Part shown: in pieces, positions 48,490 to 60,106 of the stretch | How the letters are laid out: every line of letters begins with the position of its first letter | Position numbering within the stretch: the first letter of the stretch is position 1 | Source of the DNA: Phallusia mammillata | Taxonomy: Eukaryota; Chordata; Ascidiacea; Phlebobranchia; Ascidiidae | Length of the DNA stretch: 64,000 bases | Assembly (NCBI GenBank): GCA_003260075.1 | Contig: QLIY01000355.1 | Location: 84,984 to 148,983, forward strand | Reading direction: 5' to 3' | Notes under the pieces: model-generated | What the model saw: the letters and a program-made list of their open reading frames with translations, nothing else | Told to the model about the DNA's origin: nothing | Database searches by the model: none | Translations under genes and position numbers: made by a program

Positions 48490-50250
48490 TTTACAAATAT
48501 TTTGAAAAAACTATTCACTAAACTTTCCATAAACCACTGTAATACAAACATTTTAAAGGTAATTTTCCCTACCAATGTAGTTTCTACGTTCCTTTCATTT
48601 GAAACACTGACAATTTTATAAGTCACGCCTTATTTTGTGTAATTGCAGCACACTAACGAATGTTTTGCTTTTGGCACTATAAAAAATAGATAAAACAGAA
48701 TGGGAGGAGACGGTGGAGGTACAGGTCGAGACGCGCAGTTGGAATTACTGTTTTACATAGAACATGTAAGTATGTTTATATTACCGTACGGGTGACTTTA
48801 CTTGACCAACCACTGGTTCATAAAAATCAATGCGAGCTTACAGTTAATGGTTTTACGCTACTGGTTTACTTTCTATCAAACCTATTTACAAACGCAGATT
48901 CACAATTTGGTCTAAACGATGTTTTCACATTTGTTGTGTCCCATTAACGTCACGCGGTATCTGTCTAACATAAAAATAACGCATTTATGAGAAATCAGAA
49001 ACACAAAAGTCTGGCATGTTTTAAACTTTATGATTGCGATCACCGGGAGCTATTGACGTCATACGTTGTGACGCAATCTCTGAGGTCAAAGTTTGGTGGT
49101 AAAAAATAACGTTTGCTGAGGATTGTTGTTAGAACCGCTTGCAGGTTTGCCTTGCATTGGGTTGCAACTTAGTTAAAAAAAGTTAGGATAAAGTAGATAA
49201 TCATTTGCTACTCTCTTACAAATTATATTTATTAAACTGCATTGCGATCATTTACGATTCCCTGAGGTGCAAAAAATCCGTTGTTTTGCAACAACAAATT
49301 TCACAGGCAACCATGGTTTAAAATAGGTTACTCCTTAACCTAACATCGGGACCTTCAACACTGTACCCACTCCCACTGTGTATGTCAAGAATTACAAAAC
49401 TACTCGGAATTTTAATATATCTTAAAACCAACACATTCTGTCGAAACATCTAATAACTAAAAAGTATCATGCACCAAGATAGAAGAAGAGACAGTCAGTG
49501 AATGTTCAAACGAGCGAGTTTTACTTTTGCTGCCCTATTTACGTCACTGGATGCCTTTTTCTTTCACTTGTGCAATAGGCTCAGTGGCAGTAAAAGAACT
49601 TCCTAGGCAGAAAAGTTTTACGTCTAAACCAAGCAGTGCTAAATAGAATCATAAATAACAAAAATGAGTTTAAAAACGAGTCTCACATTGTGCTTGCAAT
49701 AAAAACAGCTAAAACTAATAAAGCAACCATGTTTGTTTGAACGGAAAAATGACAGTTACAAACGAGTAATAGATTTTTGTTTGTGTAAAACACATTTCAC
49801 CGAATGCATTAGTTAAAAAATTGTGGTCAAAATTTGGTGTCAAGACGTCGTAAAAAGAAGTACAGTGGTTATGGTGCAAAGATAGTTTGTTCGATTTATT
49901 TATGTGTGTGTTCGTAACAACACGCCCAGTGGCGTAAAAACTTAGTCTAAAATTTATTTTTGCGAATATATAAAATGCTTTGCTTCGGTTGAACAAAAAC
50001 AAACAAACATAGAAAGTGAAAACTATTATCTTTTTAACATGCGCAAGGGGCTTTTGTTAAACGTTTTACCAGCAAACTTACAGCAATAAGTCTATTCTCT
50101 TTATGTTGCCTATATATACGGGTGTTATTTGCTGAGATCCAGAAACACCGGCTGCTTTTCGTAAGTCCACAATATCTTGATAAAATATATAAACGAAATG
50201 TAATGCAATAAATCAGTATACACCCTGTGTGTAGCACGTATGTTGTAAAC
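48490..50250. other. Intergenic, SLC5A promoter side
   Basis: It holds the presumed SLC5A promoter near 48490-48650 and a possible short + strand first exon at 48700-48765. The rest is AT-rich and shows no supported gene. Confidence 0.45.
48700..48765 (+). other. Possible first coding exon of a + strand gene
   Basis: An ATG opens 22 codons (MGGDGGGTGRDAQ, then LELLFYIEH) ending at a strong donor, CAT then GTAAGT. TATAAAAAATAG lies just upstream. Codon content looks coding, but I find no following + strand exon in the window and do not recognise the peptide. It could instead be chance or a decayed exon. Confidence 0.25.
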
Positions 50251-50442
50251 CAGTGGTCGGCAACCGCCGGTCAGCGAGGAATTTGTTACCGGTCCGTATA
50301 ATTTTCAGTCTAAATGCTTCAAAACATTTTCCTCGTGTAACCCGGGAATGATCAACTAATTTCGTTTTATGGCGATTTTATTGATATATATTTGTAGTTT
50401 TTCAAAAACGGTGCGCAGTGAAAAAAAGGTTGCCCACCCCTG
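50251..50442. mobile_element. hAT-type MITE, 192 bp
   Basis: The left end CAGTGGTCGGCAACC and the right end GGTTGCCCACCCCTG are imperfect inverted repeats, and the element is non-coding. The flanking 8 bp do not match clearly. It lies downstream of the secreted-protein gene. Confidence 0.75.
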
Positions 50443-50801
50443 CTTTAGGTTTCTGGCTTGCACATTCGGGTTTCCCCTTAAAACACAAACTATTACCAAC
50501 CAACTGCATTTTCAATGAGCTCATACTGTAGTAGTAGATGTTATACTAACCGACACAAAAACAAAAACATTATTTTTCGTTTCTGAGTCAAGTGAAAACA
50601 ACAACACAACATTAGGTTTTGTTTCAGGTATTCACTACCCGTTGTTTTTAATTTTTTGCACGCAAGGGGACAAGACACAACTACGCTAGGGAAAAGCATA
50701 CACTAATACATGTGGTGGCGAAAAAAAATCCTCTGAATTCGATGTGTGGCGCTGTCTCGGGCGCTGCTTCGTCGCTGTCATTTGCTCAGGCGGGTCGGGG
50801 C

Positions 50802-53800
50802 TTAATTGCAGTTGTAGCTGAAAAAACAAATTCTAAATTTAAAAACAGCTTTAAAACAATTAAAGAAAAAATGACATACTTTTAAGTACAAGTTAAGGTA
50901 TTAGTTTAAATTATGTTATTGTCTATTCAATTCAAATAGTTGCAACACAAATCTTGGACAAAGGTTTCATGCGATGTAAAATGGTTCCCAAATTTGAATA
51001 ACGTTTTTGCGCAGGAGCATATATACAGAAAAGAGTACATATCAATCACAGGCACATATGGTTTTGTGAAAAATAATACTTACTAGTAGGTACTATAGTA
51101 GTAGGAATAGCTCTGTGCGGTGGGATAGCACACAGTCCATCTGTAGTAGCTACCAAAACTGTAAGTGGGAGCAGTAGGTTCTCTGTATGTGCACTTGTAT
51201 GAGCAGCTGTAGTGCAGGACAAGTTTGCTGATAATGTCAGCCCAATAGTTGTCGAAGTCTCCCATCACAGACTTGCAGTAGGTGACCAGTTTGTTGGCAT
51301 AGGCATCGATCAAGTCAGTAGCCTCTTCAGGAAGATTATCACCATGGTATGAGGCAATCATTTTGATGTAGTTTTGGAAGTGAGCAAGTTTTCCCTGTTG
51401 TTCAAAAAAGTACATAATGGGTATTATTTAAACAGTGACGTAATTTTATACAGTGTATTGTATACTGATTCAAATTTATAAACGCATTTAGTCATTTATC
51501 GTTATTAATTTAATATACATGTATTTCGCCTTTACAACAAGCACAAGGTTCATGATAGTCTTTATACACCAAGCAACGAGCTGGACGATTTTAGTTTAAA
51601 GTATAATAGGCTTTTGCGTATTTCATACATAATCTATGTACTTTGTCAACCAAGCCAATAGTTAAGTTTGTTTGGATTGTTTTTTCACTATTGGGGTATG
51701 ATGGAGCCTATATCTTATATCTATCCCCCGTACTTTGCTATTTTTGTCGTTTGCAAACCTTTCATCACCTATGCTTTTAACAAAAAGCCTTTAAATAGTT
51801 TGTGCACTGCTGCCTGTACGCCATAAAGCTATAAAGCAACACGAAAAATGCAAAAATGTTGCCAACTTGGCCCAACAATATCAGCATAAACTCTTACCGC
51901 AGAAATGTATTTAAGGATTGAAGACCTTTGCCTGTCTCTGTTGCTCTCCAAGCTCTTCTTGTAACTCTCGATTCTTGCATCGCGGTTGGACATACAGGAA
52001 GAATACTGAGAAAGGAATCTGTTGAAATATGACTCAGCATATTTACGGTAATTTGCGATGTTGGTTGTGAAGGTGACAACGCATTGGTTCACAATTTCAT
52101 TCAGTTTCTTCGCGTAAGCTGCCACAACCTCGTCGTATTGTGTACTCAGCTTTTTGGTCAGTTCGGCAATTGCTGCTTGCTGCTCGGGGGTCAAGTCCTT
52201 GCTGCCGTTGCTGATAGAGTAAAAATGTGTTGTCAAAAAACTCATACATGCAATAGTTTGTAACAAGGCAAAAAATATGCGACCAGAGGTTGTGTCACAA
52301 TGAGCTTCAATGCTAATAAATATGTTGTTATTTTTTGAAAAAACAAACAACAACAACCAAGGTCTAATCTTTAACTAAAATTAGTATTATACTGAAAGAA
52401 AGATAATGGATGCCAGCAAACAAACCAAAAGAGATTATTGTCGGCCAAGCTTTTCTGAATTTCCGGATTGTTTTGCGAAAATACGATTTTATAAATTTGC
52501 ACACTTACTAGGCTTGGTATTTTGAAGTGGTATATTGGATGATCCACTCGTGTCTGGCCTTCACAATCGCCTTATAACGGGCCACGTAGTCGATGTGGTA
52601 CTGAATCCATTTACCCTTCCATGCCCCAAACTCCTGGACGTATTTGTTGTAAGCCTCTTCAAGTTTTTGCTTTAGCTCTTCCGAAACTTGATCCACGCTT
52701 TTATTCAAAGCGTCTTAAAATGAACAACAATAAGTTAAACACATGTCGGTGAATAATTCTTTTTTCGGTTAACATAAGTGATCATGTTAATGTTTTTAAA
52801 TAGCTTTTGCTAGATTTTTTAGAATATTTTAGAAAACTGTTAGAAGTTAGTTGTTCCGACATAACTTGTATTGCATATCAATTATATTTCTAATTAGTGT
52901 TAGCAAAAGGGGTTGTGTCATACTTCAATTATGTAGTTGGAAAGCTGAAAGAGTGTTGGATAAACCCATATTTAATTTTAAAACACCTAAACCAGCCTAT
53001 GTATGATGGACATTGTCGATTTTCCGAGAATTTAGTCTTCGGATAATTTGGCGCAAATATCAAACAACTACATTTTAGGTGTACCCAACAATACTTACTC
53101 AAGTCGCATGTCTTCAGTCCGGTGTAAGTTGATTTGCGCCACTTATAGCTGTATGCTGGTACGCAATAGTTGGTGTAAGTGTATTTAGTGTATTGGTACC
53201 ACTCTCCCAAACTTTGGCTGAAAAAATGCATTTTAGTTGGGCCAGGATGAGTAAAGTTTTTCACCGACCGAAAAGAAACTAGCCCTTTCTTTAAATTTTA
53301 TTTTCAAATCCAATCCAAATATATTAACAAAAAATCTTTTCAAAAGTTTCTCATTATTAGTTTTTATGCGCTTTCTTTGCTTCCAAACATCAAACCAAAA
53401 TTGTTAGCATTTGTGGATATAGACTAAATAACGTTCAAAAATTTAACATTTAACGCCCTAAATTGAAGTTAAATCGTCATTTTCAAATTTAATTGCCCAC
53501 AACGCGATTTAGCTAACTTATTCTTACCATCCAGCGTAATAATATCGTCTGGAGAACTGAAGATATGAGTTGGAGAGGTAGCATCGGTAAGCACATGTGT
53601 AGTAGCCGATCAACTTGTCTTTGGCGCTGAGAAGTTTTTTGCTGTAGTCGGCAACCATGTCTCTAATCTTCAACATTTCATGCTTGGCGAAAGAGGCGAT
53701 AGCTCCGTCCACAATATCCTTCTCCCAATCGGCACTGCCTGCAAACATAGAGAAATGTCGTGTAACTGTGAAAACACCAATTTGGTTGTAAACTTTATAG

Positions 53801-56041
53801 AATTAGCAAATGCGCAAAATAAAAAAATCGTTCAAAACATTGAAACACTAATGACTTAGGCTACACATCACAAAATATTTAACGTCGTTTAATAACTTGA
53901 TTGGAAACATAACGACAATTTCCACAACATTATTAGTTTATGCTTTGCTTCCAGCATATGTAACACTATTTACAGTTATATTTAGTCTTTTTTCGTATAA
54001 CTTATGTTGATATGTCATATAGGGACTAAAATTAACACGTAGCCTACTACACGTATTATAAAGTTCGAAGTCGCAATGTTGTCTCATGTTGTGCAATGAA
54101 CACCATGCATGCCACGAATTCATTAGCGTAATGTTTTTGACCATTTCAGGTTTGTAACTTACAATGAACGGCAGCCAAGTTTTTTCTGTAGCTTTCGGTT
54201 CGATTCTTGAGGATAGCAAGAAGGTATTTGTAGTAGTTGAGCGCGTTAGTTTTGAGCTTCGTGTTGACTTCGAGAGTAAAAGCATCAATCTTTCCGGCAC
54301 GAGTGGTCAAACACTTAGCGGCGCTATAGAAATAACAAAAATACGAGTGGTCAAACACTTAGCGGCGCTATAGAAAATAAAAAAATATCGTTGAATAATT
54401 TAATTTCAGGAACTTGGCCGAATGGTCCAGCGCGCCTGACCCATATACAGACTTAAAAAAACATGAACAATTTCAAATTTTTAAGGTGAAAAATCGAATA
54501 TATTTTGGATGTATATCTGTCTTCATTTTTGGTAATATAATAACCAATTAACTTAGGTAAATGCAAGTTTCATGTTAGAGACGTTGGTAGAAAACCAAAC
54601 TTATCAAACAAAGTGTCTTCCAATACCATGGGTGTTGTTTTTTAAAACGATGCATTTTGTTGTCCACGATTTACTTACTTTTCCACAAGCTTAGCATGGA
54701 ATTCAATGACAGAATTAAGCTTGGACAGAAGGGCATCGTTGTATTTCTTTAAAATTTCTTCCCTGGTCTTGTCCAACTTTGCATTGTACTCGGCAATCTT
54801 TGTGTCTCTTTCTTTGATCAGTTCCGATTTTTCAGCATCGTCGGTAACGCATCTGATATGCAAACTTTTTTTAAAACTATTTTCAATTAATGGACACAAA
54901 TGTGGGTTATTTAAATATTGCGAAAAACAAAGATTTGATTAAACCCAACTTTTTCAATCTTAAATTTTATATTGACTCAGATGTACTCACGAGAGCTTGT
55001 AGTCATAGTAACGTGTAATGTAATTAACAAAGGTAGACTTGAAGCTGGCATGGTAGCTGTCGATCTTTTTTATCCATGCATCTCTGCTGGCGACCAGCCC
55101 CTTCGCCATATTATGAAGAGATTCTTTGAGCATGTTTTGCATCTCGGAGACGACATCGGCGATCGGGGTCTCTGTGATACAGTGCTGTTAAATATTTTGT
55201 CACGCAATAGGGGTAAGTTGTTAAGTTTGTTGTAAATTATGCCCCTGTTGACTTTTAATAATAACAAAAATAACCTTTGACGGTTATTTTTAAAAAAATA
55301 ACGTATTCGTTTATTATTGTTTCGGAAAAGTTTATAATCTTTTGGACTCTTTGTGATACATTGTTTCGCAACATTCTTTTTATCATACCTTTCCAATCGG
55401 CACTACCGCAGTCGCTACCGGGATAAACCTTCAAAATGGAGGCATAGTAGCGAGTGGAACACCAATATGGGTTGAAGTTGATTTGGTAGCAGTAGATTTG
55501 TGAAGACGGGTAGACGCAGAAACCTCTTTGATAGTAGTAACTGTAACCGTACGTGCTGGCTGCATTGGCTGCCTAGAAAAACACATTTAACGGTTATAAT
55601 TAGGTTGAGATTTCTAACTTGAGTGGGAACGTGAATTTAATTTAACATTTAAGTATTGTGTTTTTATAGTCTTGCTCATATTGAACATTTATATGATTAA
55701 CGTCTTTAAAAAACGGCGCCATGTTGCAGATAAATACAGTCCAATAAACTATCTTTGAATAAAGGTTAGTGTAAGTTTTAAAAAGTAACAAACAAAATTT
55801 GCAATAATACATACGTAAAAATTTGAAATAAAAAGGGGTAAACTTTGCAATGCAGAATATGTACACTAGGCTGCATTGAAAAAGTCAATAAAACTACCAC
55901 TACATTTGTGCGTATGTGGACAAGCAATAAGCCCAAAAGTACGAAACATTTGATGTAAAGCATTAATCCCTAACCCCAAGGCATATAGAAAAACAGCAGA
56001 CTTACGGCAAAGCAGGCCAGCAGTACAAGAAGTAACTTCAT
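50802..56041 (-). CDS. Secreted Tyr/Cys-rich helical protein, unrecognised family
   Basis: Eleven exons: 56041-56006, 55572-55389, 55171-54991, 54852-54679, 54323-54163, 53738-53528, 53217-53099, 52713-52509, 52210-51898, 51394-51084 and 50817-50802. All junctions are GT-AG with consistent phase, giving 636 residues. Exon 1 is a bare signal peptide (MKLLLVLLACFA). Exon 2 is Tyr-rich with four Cys (YGYSYYYQRGFCVYP, YCYQINFNPYWC). Long amphipathic helical stretches follow (KSELIKERDTKIAEYNAKLD in exon 4, LKQKLEEAYNKYVQEF in exon 8), separated by further Tyr/Cys blocks in exons 6-7 and 10-11. There is internal repetition: CGSADW at the end of exon 2 and CSADW in exon 6 each open a helical block of about 60 residues. 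YYTCAYRC in exon 6 and HYSCSYKC in exon 10 each close one. The protein has no membrane span after the signal. I know no family with this layout. A structural, adhesive or tunic-matrix role is only a guess from composition. Confidence 0.9.
54300..54387. repeat. 44 bp tandem duplication covering a splice acceptor
   Basis: Units 54300-54343 and 54344-54387 are nearly identical. Each contains the CTATAG acceptor and the first 24 coding bases of exon 54323-54163 of the secreted-protein gene. Use of the upstream acceptor would add 44 bases and shift the frame to a stop, so only the copy at 54323 gives protein. Confidence 0.93.
54418..54450 (+). repeat. tRNA-like fragment
   Basis: TTGGCCGAATGGTCCAGCG resembles the 5' part and A box of leucine- or serine-type tRNAs. 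No B box or closing stem follows, so this is a SINE or tRNA remnant in an intron of the secreted-protein gene. Confidence 0.5.
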
Positions 56042-57451
56042 ATTTCTTCGTTGGTGTTCGCAGTTCTAAACAGAAGCGAAACAATAAGTGTACCAACTTT
56101 GTACCCGATATATATACGCCAAACTAAGTAGTCATATCATATGCTTTCCCAAGCCCCTAATCAAACACATATTTGCAAAATCAACTTTGTTCTTGCCTGT
56201 TTGACGCAAGAGCTCTCGAATTCATAGGAGAAATTTTCCATAAAGGACTTTTGTGGTGTAAATGTCTATGCACATGTGCATGTTGTTGGTATAAAACGCA
56301 AGGGGTGTGATGTTATAAGTGTGTTAATGGGGTACGATTACCATTGAAACACGCGCTTCCACAACTCAATATGTTGTCCTTAAGTCGATGTTTTTATAAA
56401 CGCCAATGCATTATACTTGATACCCGGAAGCGTGCGTGTGTCAAATGGGATAATTGCTGTTTTGTAATTTCGTCGTTGGTTGTTAAGGGTGACGGTGGTT
56501 TTGCACCTGCTTTTTGTTTATTTGTGCGTCTTGTTACCCAGCCCCTCCCCTACTCACATGGGGTTGCACATCCTGCCACAAAATGTTCCAATTTAACCAC
56601 GCATGTTACGAGAAGCTAATGACATAGGTAGATCTGCGCAAATTTGCTACCGTCACTTTTTCTATTCGGAAATGTTTTTACTGGTAAATTGTTTGTAAAC
56701 TATAGCGTTGGACCATTAACGACCGATTGTCAGAATTATGCGCTTTTTAAAGCTTGAAAAAATGACTGTTATGGAACAAATAGACGAAATGAAATCGAAC
56801 AAATAGACGTGATATTTTGGTCAAGAATCTTTGCATTTTGCTTCTCGTGTCTTTTGATTACGTTTCGTATGATTTCATAAACTGCAATAACATATTTTTT
56901 TTGCTGTGAACAAACATGCAATCGATTGGACAAACGTTGAAACGTTTTTCTCAACTCGCTGTCACGTAGACCAGAGTGGTTTGCACGTGACCAGCACCTG
57001 TTACTTAGTTGACGTTGTTCTTGTTGGTCATGCAATGACGTGCGCAATCTTTCGACTGCATTTGTCAAGTACTTTGTTTGTTCAGTCCATGGCAGTATGA
57101 GAGGTGTGTCCTCAGTAGCTACATGACCATATATGGGTGTGTCTTACACTTACATTGGGGTTCACTAGCATTTTATCTATGTTTTGTAAAAACGTGGAAT
57201 GGTTTTATGTTTCTTTCGTTTAGAGTTATCACGCAACACCTTAACAGTACTAGACATGGTTTAATGATCATAGCCAACAACGAGCAATAAACAGTCACCA
57301 ACCATTTTACTACATGCATCGACGAAAAACAGTTTTTTACAGTGAACAAACTCACACATATACAAAAAGTGTTAAGCAAGACAAATGAGACACAAGTGCT
57401 TCAATTATGATAGGAGTTCTTTGACCTGTCGGTAAGGCGGGTAGGTACATA
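56042..57451. other. Intergenic between secreted-protein and lectin genes
   Basis: 1.4 kb with no supported gene. The promoter of the secreted-protein gene should lie just above 56041; TATATATAC at 56110-56118 is a TATA-like candidate about 70 bp upstream of the ATG. Confidence 0.45.
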
Positions 57452-57457
57452 TTTATT
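57452..57457 (-). terminator. Poly(A) signal of the lectin gene
   Basis: AATAAA on the minus strand, 11 bases after the lectin stop codon, implies a very short 3' UTR. Confidence 0.6.
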
Positions 57458-57468
57458 TACATGCTTTT

Positions 57469-59813
57469 CTACTGTATACAGTCATATGTGAGTTTAATGA
57501 ATTTGGTATAATACGGGCATGGGTCGCCGAACACTGAATTGCTGGCATGAAGTGTACAGGAATTGCGAAGACTGCAGAGGATCCTCAGTTTTTGTAGCGC
57601 TGCGAAAGCTTTACAGCTTGTCACGGGAGGATTGTTGCCACACCTGTGTATAAAAAATACCCATTTAAACACTGTAATTCAGTCATTAAATATTTGTTTT
57701 TTTGTGAAAAGTCGAAAGAAGATTATACATAGACTTTAAGGTATTTTTGAAAGCTGTATAGGTTAAGGTTACTTACAATTCAATACAAAGTAATTATTAT
57801 CAGCAGCAATTCAGGCCGAGGAATTAAATAGATAACAGCACAATCATGAAACCAAGGACTTATGGTATGTAGTGTTTTCGGGCTATAGGGCAGCAAACTA
57901 GCATATATTTACCATCGAGAAAACGTATTAATTCACACCATAAACGCCTAAATTAAAAAGCAGTTGTTATTAGGTTACATATTCTGGGCCCTCTGAAACT
58001 AAAACTACAGTTTTGTGACAATAGAAAATATACAAAAAAAATCTGAGTGCACATACGTTGTTGTAGCGTCATTTCCATAGAAACCGCTGAGAACCAGTAT
58101 TTGCTGCTGGCCGGGGCAAGTGATGGTGGCGCTAGAGTGCTCACAAATAGTTATTGTGGGTTGACTGTGGTGCGTCACTTGCAAAGTAAGACATTATTTA
58201 AACGAGATAGCCCATGTAGCGTTTACAAAAAGGTGTTCGTCAAATGTTTTTTCGTTATACATGCAATCTCTTAAAAGGAAGTTTTTGTACTTTTAGCTTT
58301 TAAATCACAAAAATGTAATTGTTATTTCTTTGCTACAAAATAAGCTGTGAACCACCGTCAGTATAAAGTATGATATAAAACTGTGACAGCTAAATACACA
58401 ATTTTAAACATTTTTAGGATAATTCAATCTAAAATAAATTAAAAAAAGCTCACTACATACAGAAATACATTAATCATCGAATCCATTGAACGTTGTTTTT
58501 ATAATCGACCTGTCAAATCTTACCCGGCGATGATACGCAGAAATAATCCATCTCGACGTACTTGGGAACATATGGGCAGGGATCCCCAAATATATCGTTG
58601 CTCGCAATCAATTCGCACTTGTCGTGGTACTCGCACAGCTGGCGGATTTTCTCAAGGGAACTCGGTAACTCGCACCCGGTGTTCGGGTTTCCTACGCAAC
58701 TAAGTCAAACAGTATTGATCATAAGTACGATTATTACAGTAAAACTAGCTTAATAACAATTTGTTCTCACTTAGACCAACTTGTTAAACCATCAACCAAA
58801 CTTGTCTTCCAACGGTGTTGCAAAATATTACAAATGTTCTAAACCTTTTTCAACGATAAAGCTTAGCATTTGCCTTTTGTCAAGGTTGTCCGCCAATTAC
58901 AAAAGCAAGGAATGGGCTAGGAAAAATCTCCTGTGATTGGATTCGATATGATGCCCTCATTAGGCCTGGCGTACTATGATTCATATATCCGTATGCTTGA
59001 TTAATGCTTTTTATGACTTACCGATAAGGGTCTGTTCGCCCGTACAATCCACGATGAACTTGAATTACTTTTCCGGCAGGGCAGACTGCCGTTGACGGCA
59101 AACCAAATTCACATGATAGTTGTTTTTGGGCTTTTAGGTTTGCTAAAAAAATAAAGAAAAAGGTAATAAAACAAAAATTTACGGAAAATACATCTTTATT
59201 ATTGTTTATTAGACAGACCAGTGTTTTGAAACGTTATTGGACCCTTGTGTTTTAACTTACTGCATTCGTAATCCAATCTCGTGTACTTGGTTGTAGTTGG
59301 GCACGGATCGACGAATGTAAACTGCGTAGGACTCACAGAACATGAATTTTGACCCTGACACACTGCAGTGAGCACAATGGTGGAATTGATCACGTGACAA
59401 CTTGAGCTTAGATCCCCACCACACCTAAAATGTTGTTTATAGCTTAGAATAAAAGTTTCGCTTCATTTTTAGAAACAAATTTAGCAGTCTGCTGATTTGT
59501 TAGGTTTGGTTGAATCGTAAATTAACACGAAAACTTACTCTATCATGTATCGACGTCCGTAGTACGCTGTTCTGACGTTGATGAACGTACCAGCAGGACA
59601 CGTTGCTGTTGCTTCAGCATGAATGGCTGTTTTTACGTCTGCAGTGGCTTCTGTTGGATTAAAGAGTATAAATTTGGTTGCTCATAGTACGTTCCACTAC
59701 CGGTTGGTAAAAATTAAACTACAAATAGCAAGATAAAATATTTTAAGATAAAGCACAACTTACTTACCAGCGCTTGCAATGGCCACTATCAGGCAAAAAA
59801 CGTAAAACTGCAT
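57469..59813 (-). CDS. Secreted lectin with three rhamnose-binding (SUEL) domains
   Basis: Seven exons: 59813-59768, 59650-59539, 59424-59261, 59142-59022, 58699-58524, 58177-58057 and 57643-57469, giving 304 residues. Exon 1 is a signal peptide (MQFYVFCLIVAIASA). Three tandem galactose/rhamnose-binding lectin domains follow, each coded by two exons. Domain 1: ATCPAGTFINVRTAYYGRR and DPCPTTTKYTRLDYEC. Domain 2: AVCPAGKVIQVHRGLYGR and DPCPYVPKYVEMDYFC. Domain 3: ITCPGQQQILVLSGFYG and DPCPYYTKFIKLTYDC. The YGR and DPC...KY...Y.C motifs are the family hallmarks. Such lectins bind L-rhamnose or galactose on microbes or egg coats. Introns inside domains are phase 2 and those between domains are phase 1. 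The ATG exon is present twice in the assembly, here and at 60028-59983, either side of an N at 59892. Confidence 0.95.
58960..59000 (-). repeat. Dispersed SINE-like fragment
   Basis: On the minus strand it contains ATATGAATCATAGTACGCCAG, closely matching the 3' part of the repeat at 18450-18540. It lies in a lectin-gene intron. Confidence 0.6.
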
Positions 59814-60106
59814 TTTTAACCAAGCAGTCTTGTGTCCCAACTCAGTCAATCACGGTCTTATATGGGCTAGTGCCAAAGTATTTGTGTTAAANTTGCTCAT
59901 AGTACGTTCCACTACCGGTTGGTAAAAATTAAACTACAAATAGCAAGATAAAATATTTTAAGATAAAGCACAACTTACTTACCAGCGCTTGCAATGGCCA
60001 CTATCAGGCAAAAAACGTAAAACTGCATTTTTAACCAAGCAGTCTTGTGTCCCAACTCAGTCAATCACGGTCTTATATGGGCTAGTGCCAAAGTATTTGT
60101 GTTAAA
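59678..60106. repeat. 214 bp perfect duplication around a single N
   Basis: 59678-59891 and 59893-60106 are identical as far as I can read, and the only base between them is the N at 59892. Each copy holds the lectin signal-peptide exon and its upstream region. This looks like two contig ends that overlap but were joined end to end. Confidence 0.93.

Noticed and set aside
54972-55235. 87-codon + strand open frame
   Set aside because: It is the antisense shadow of exon 55171-54991 of the secreted-protein gene.
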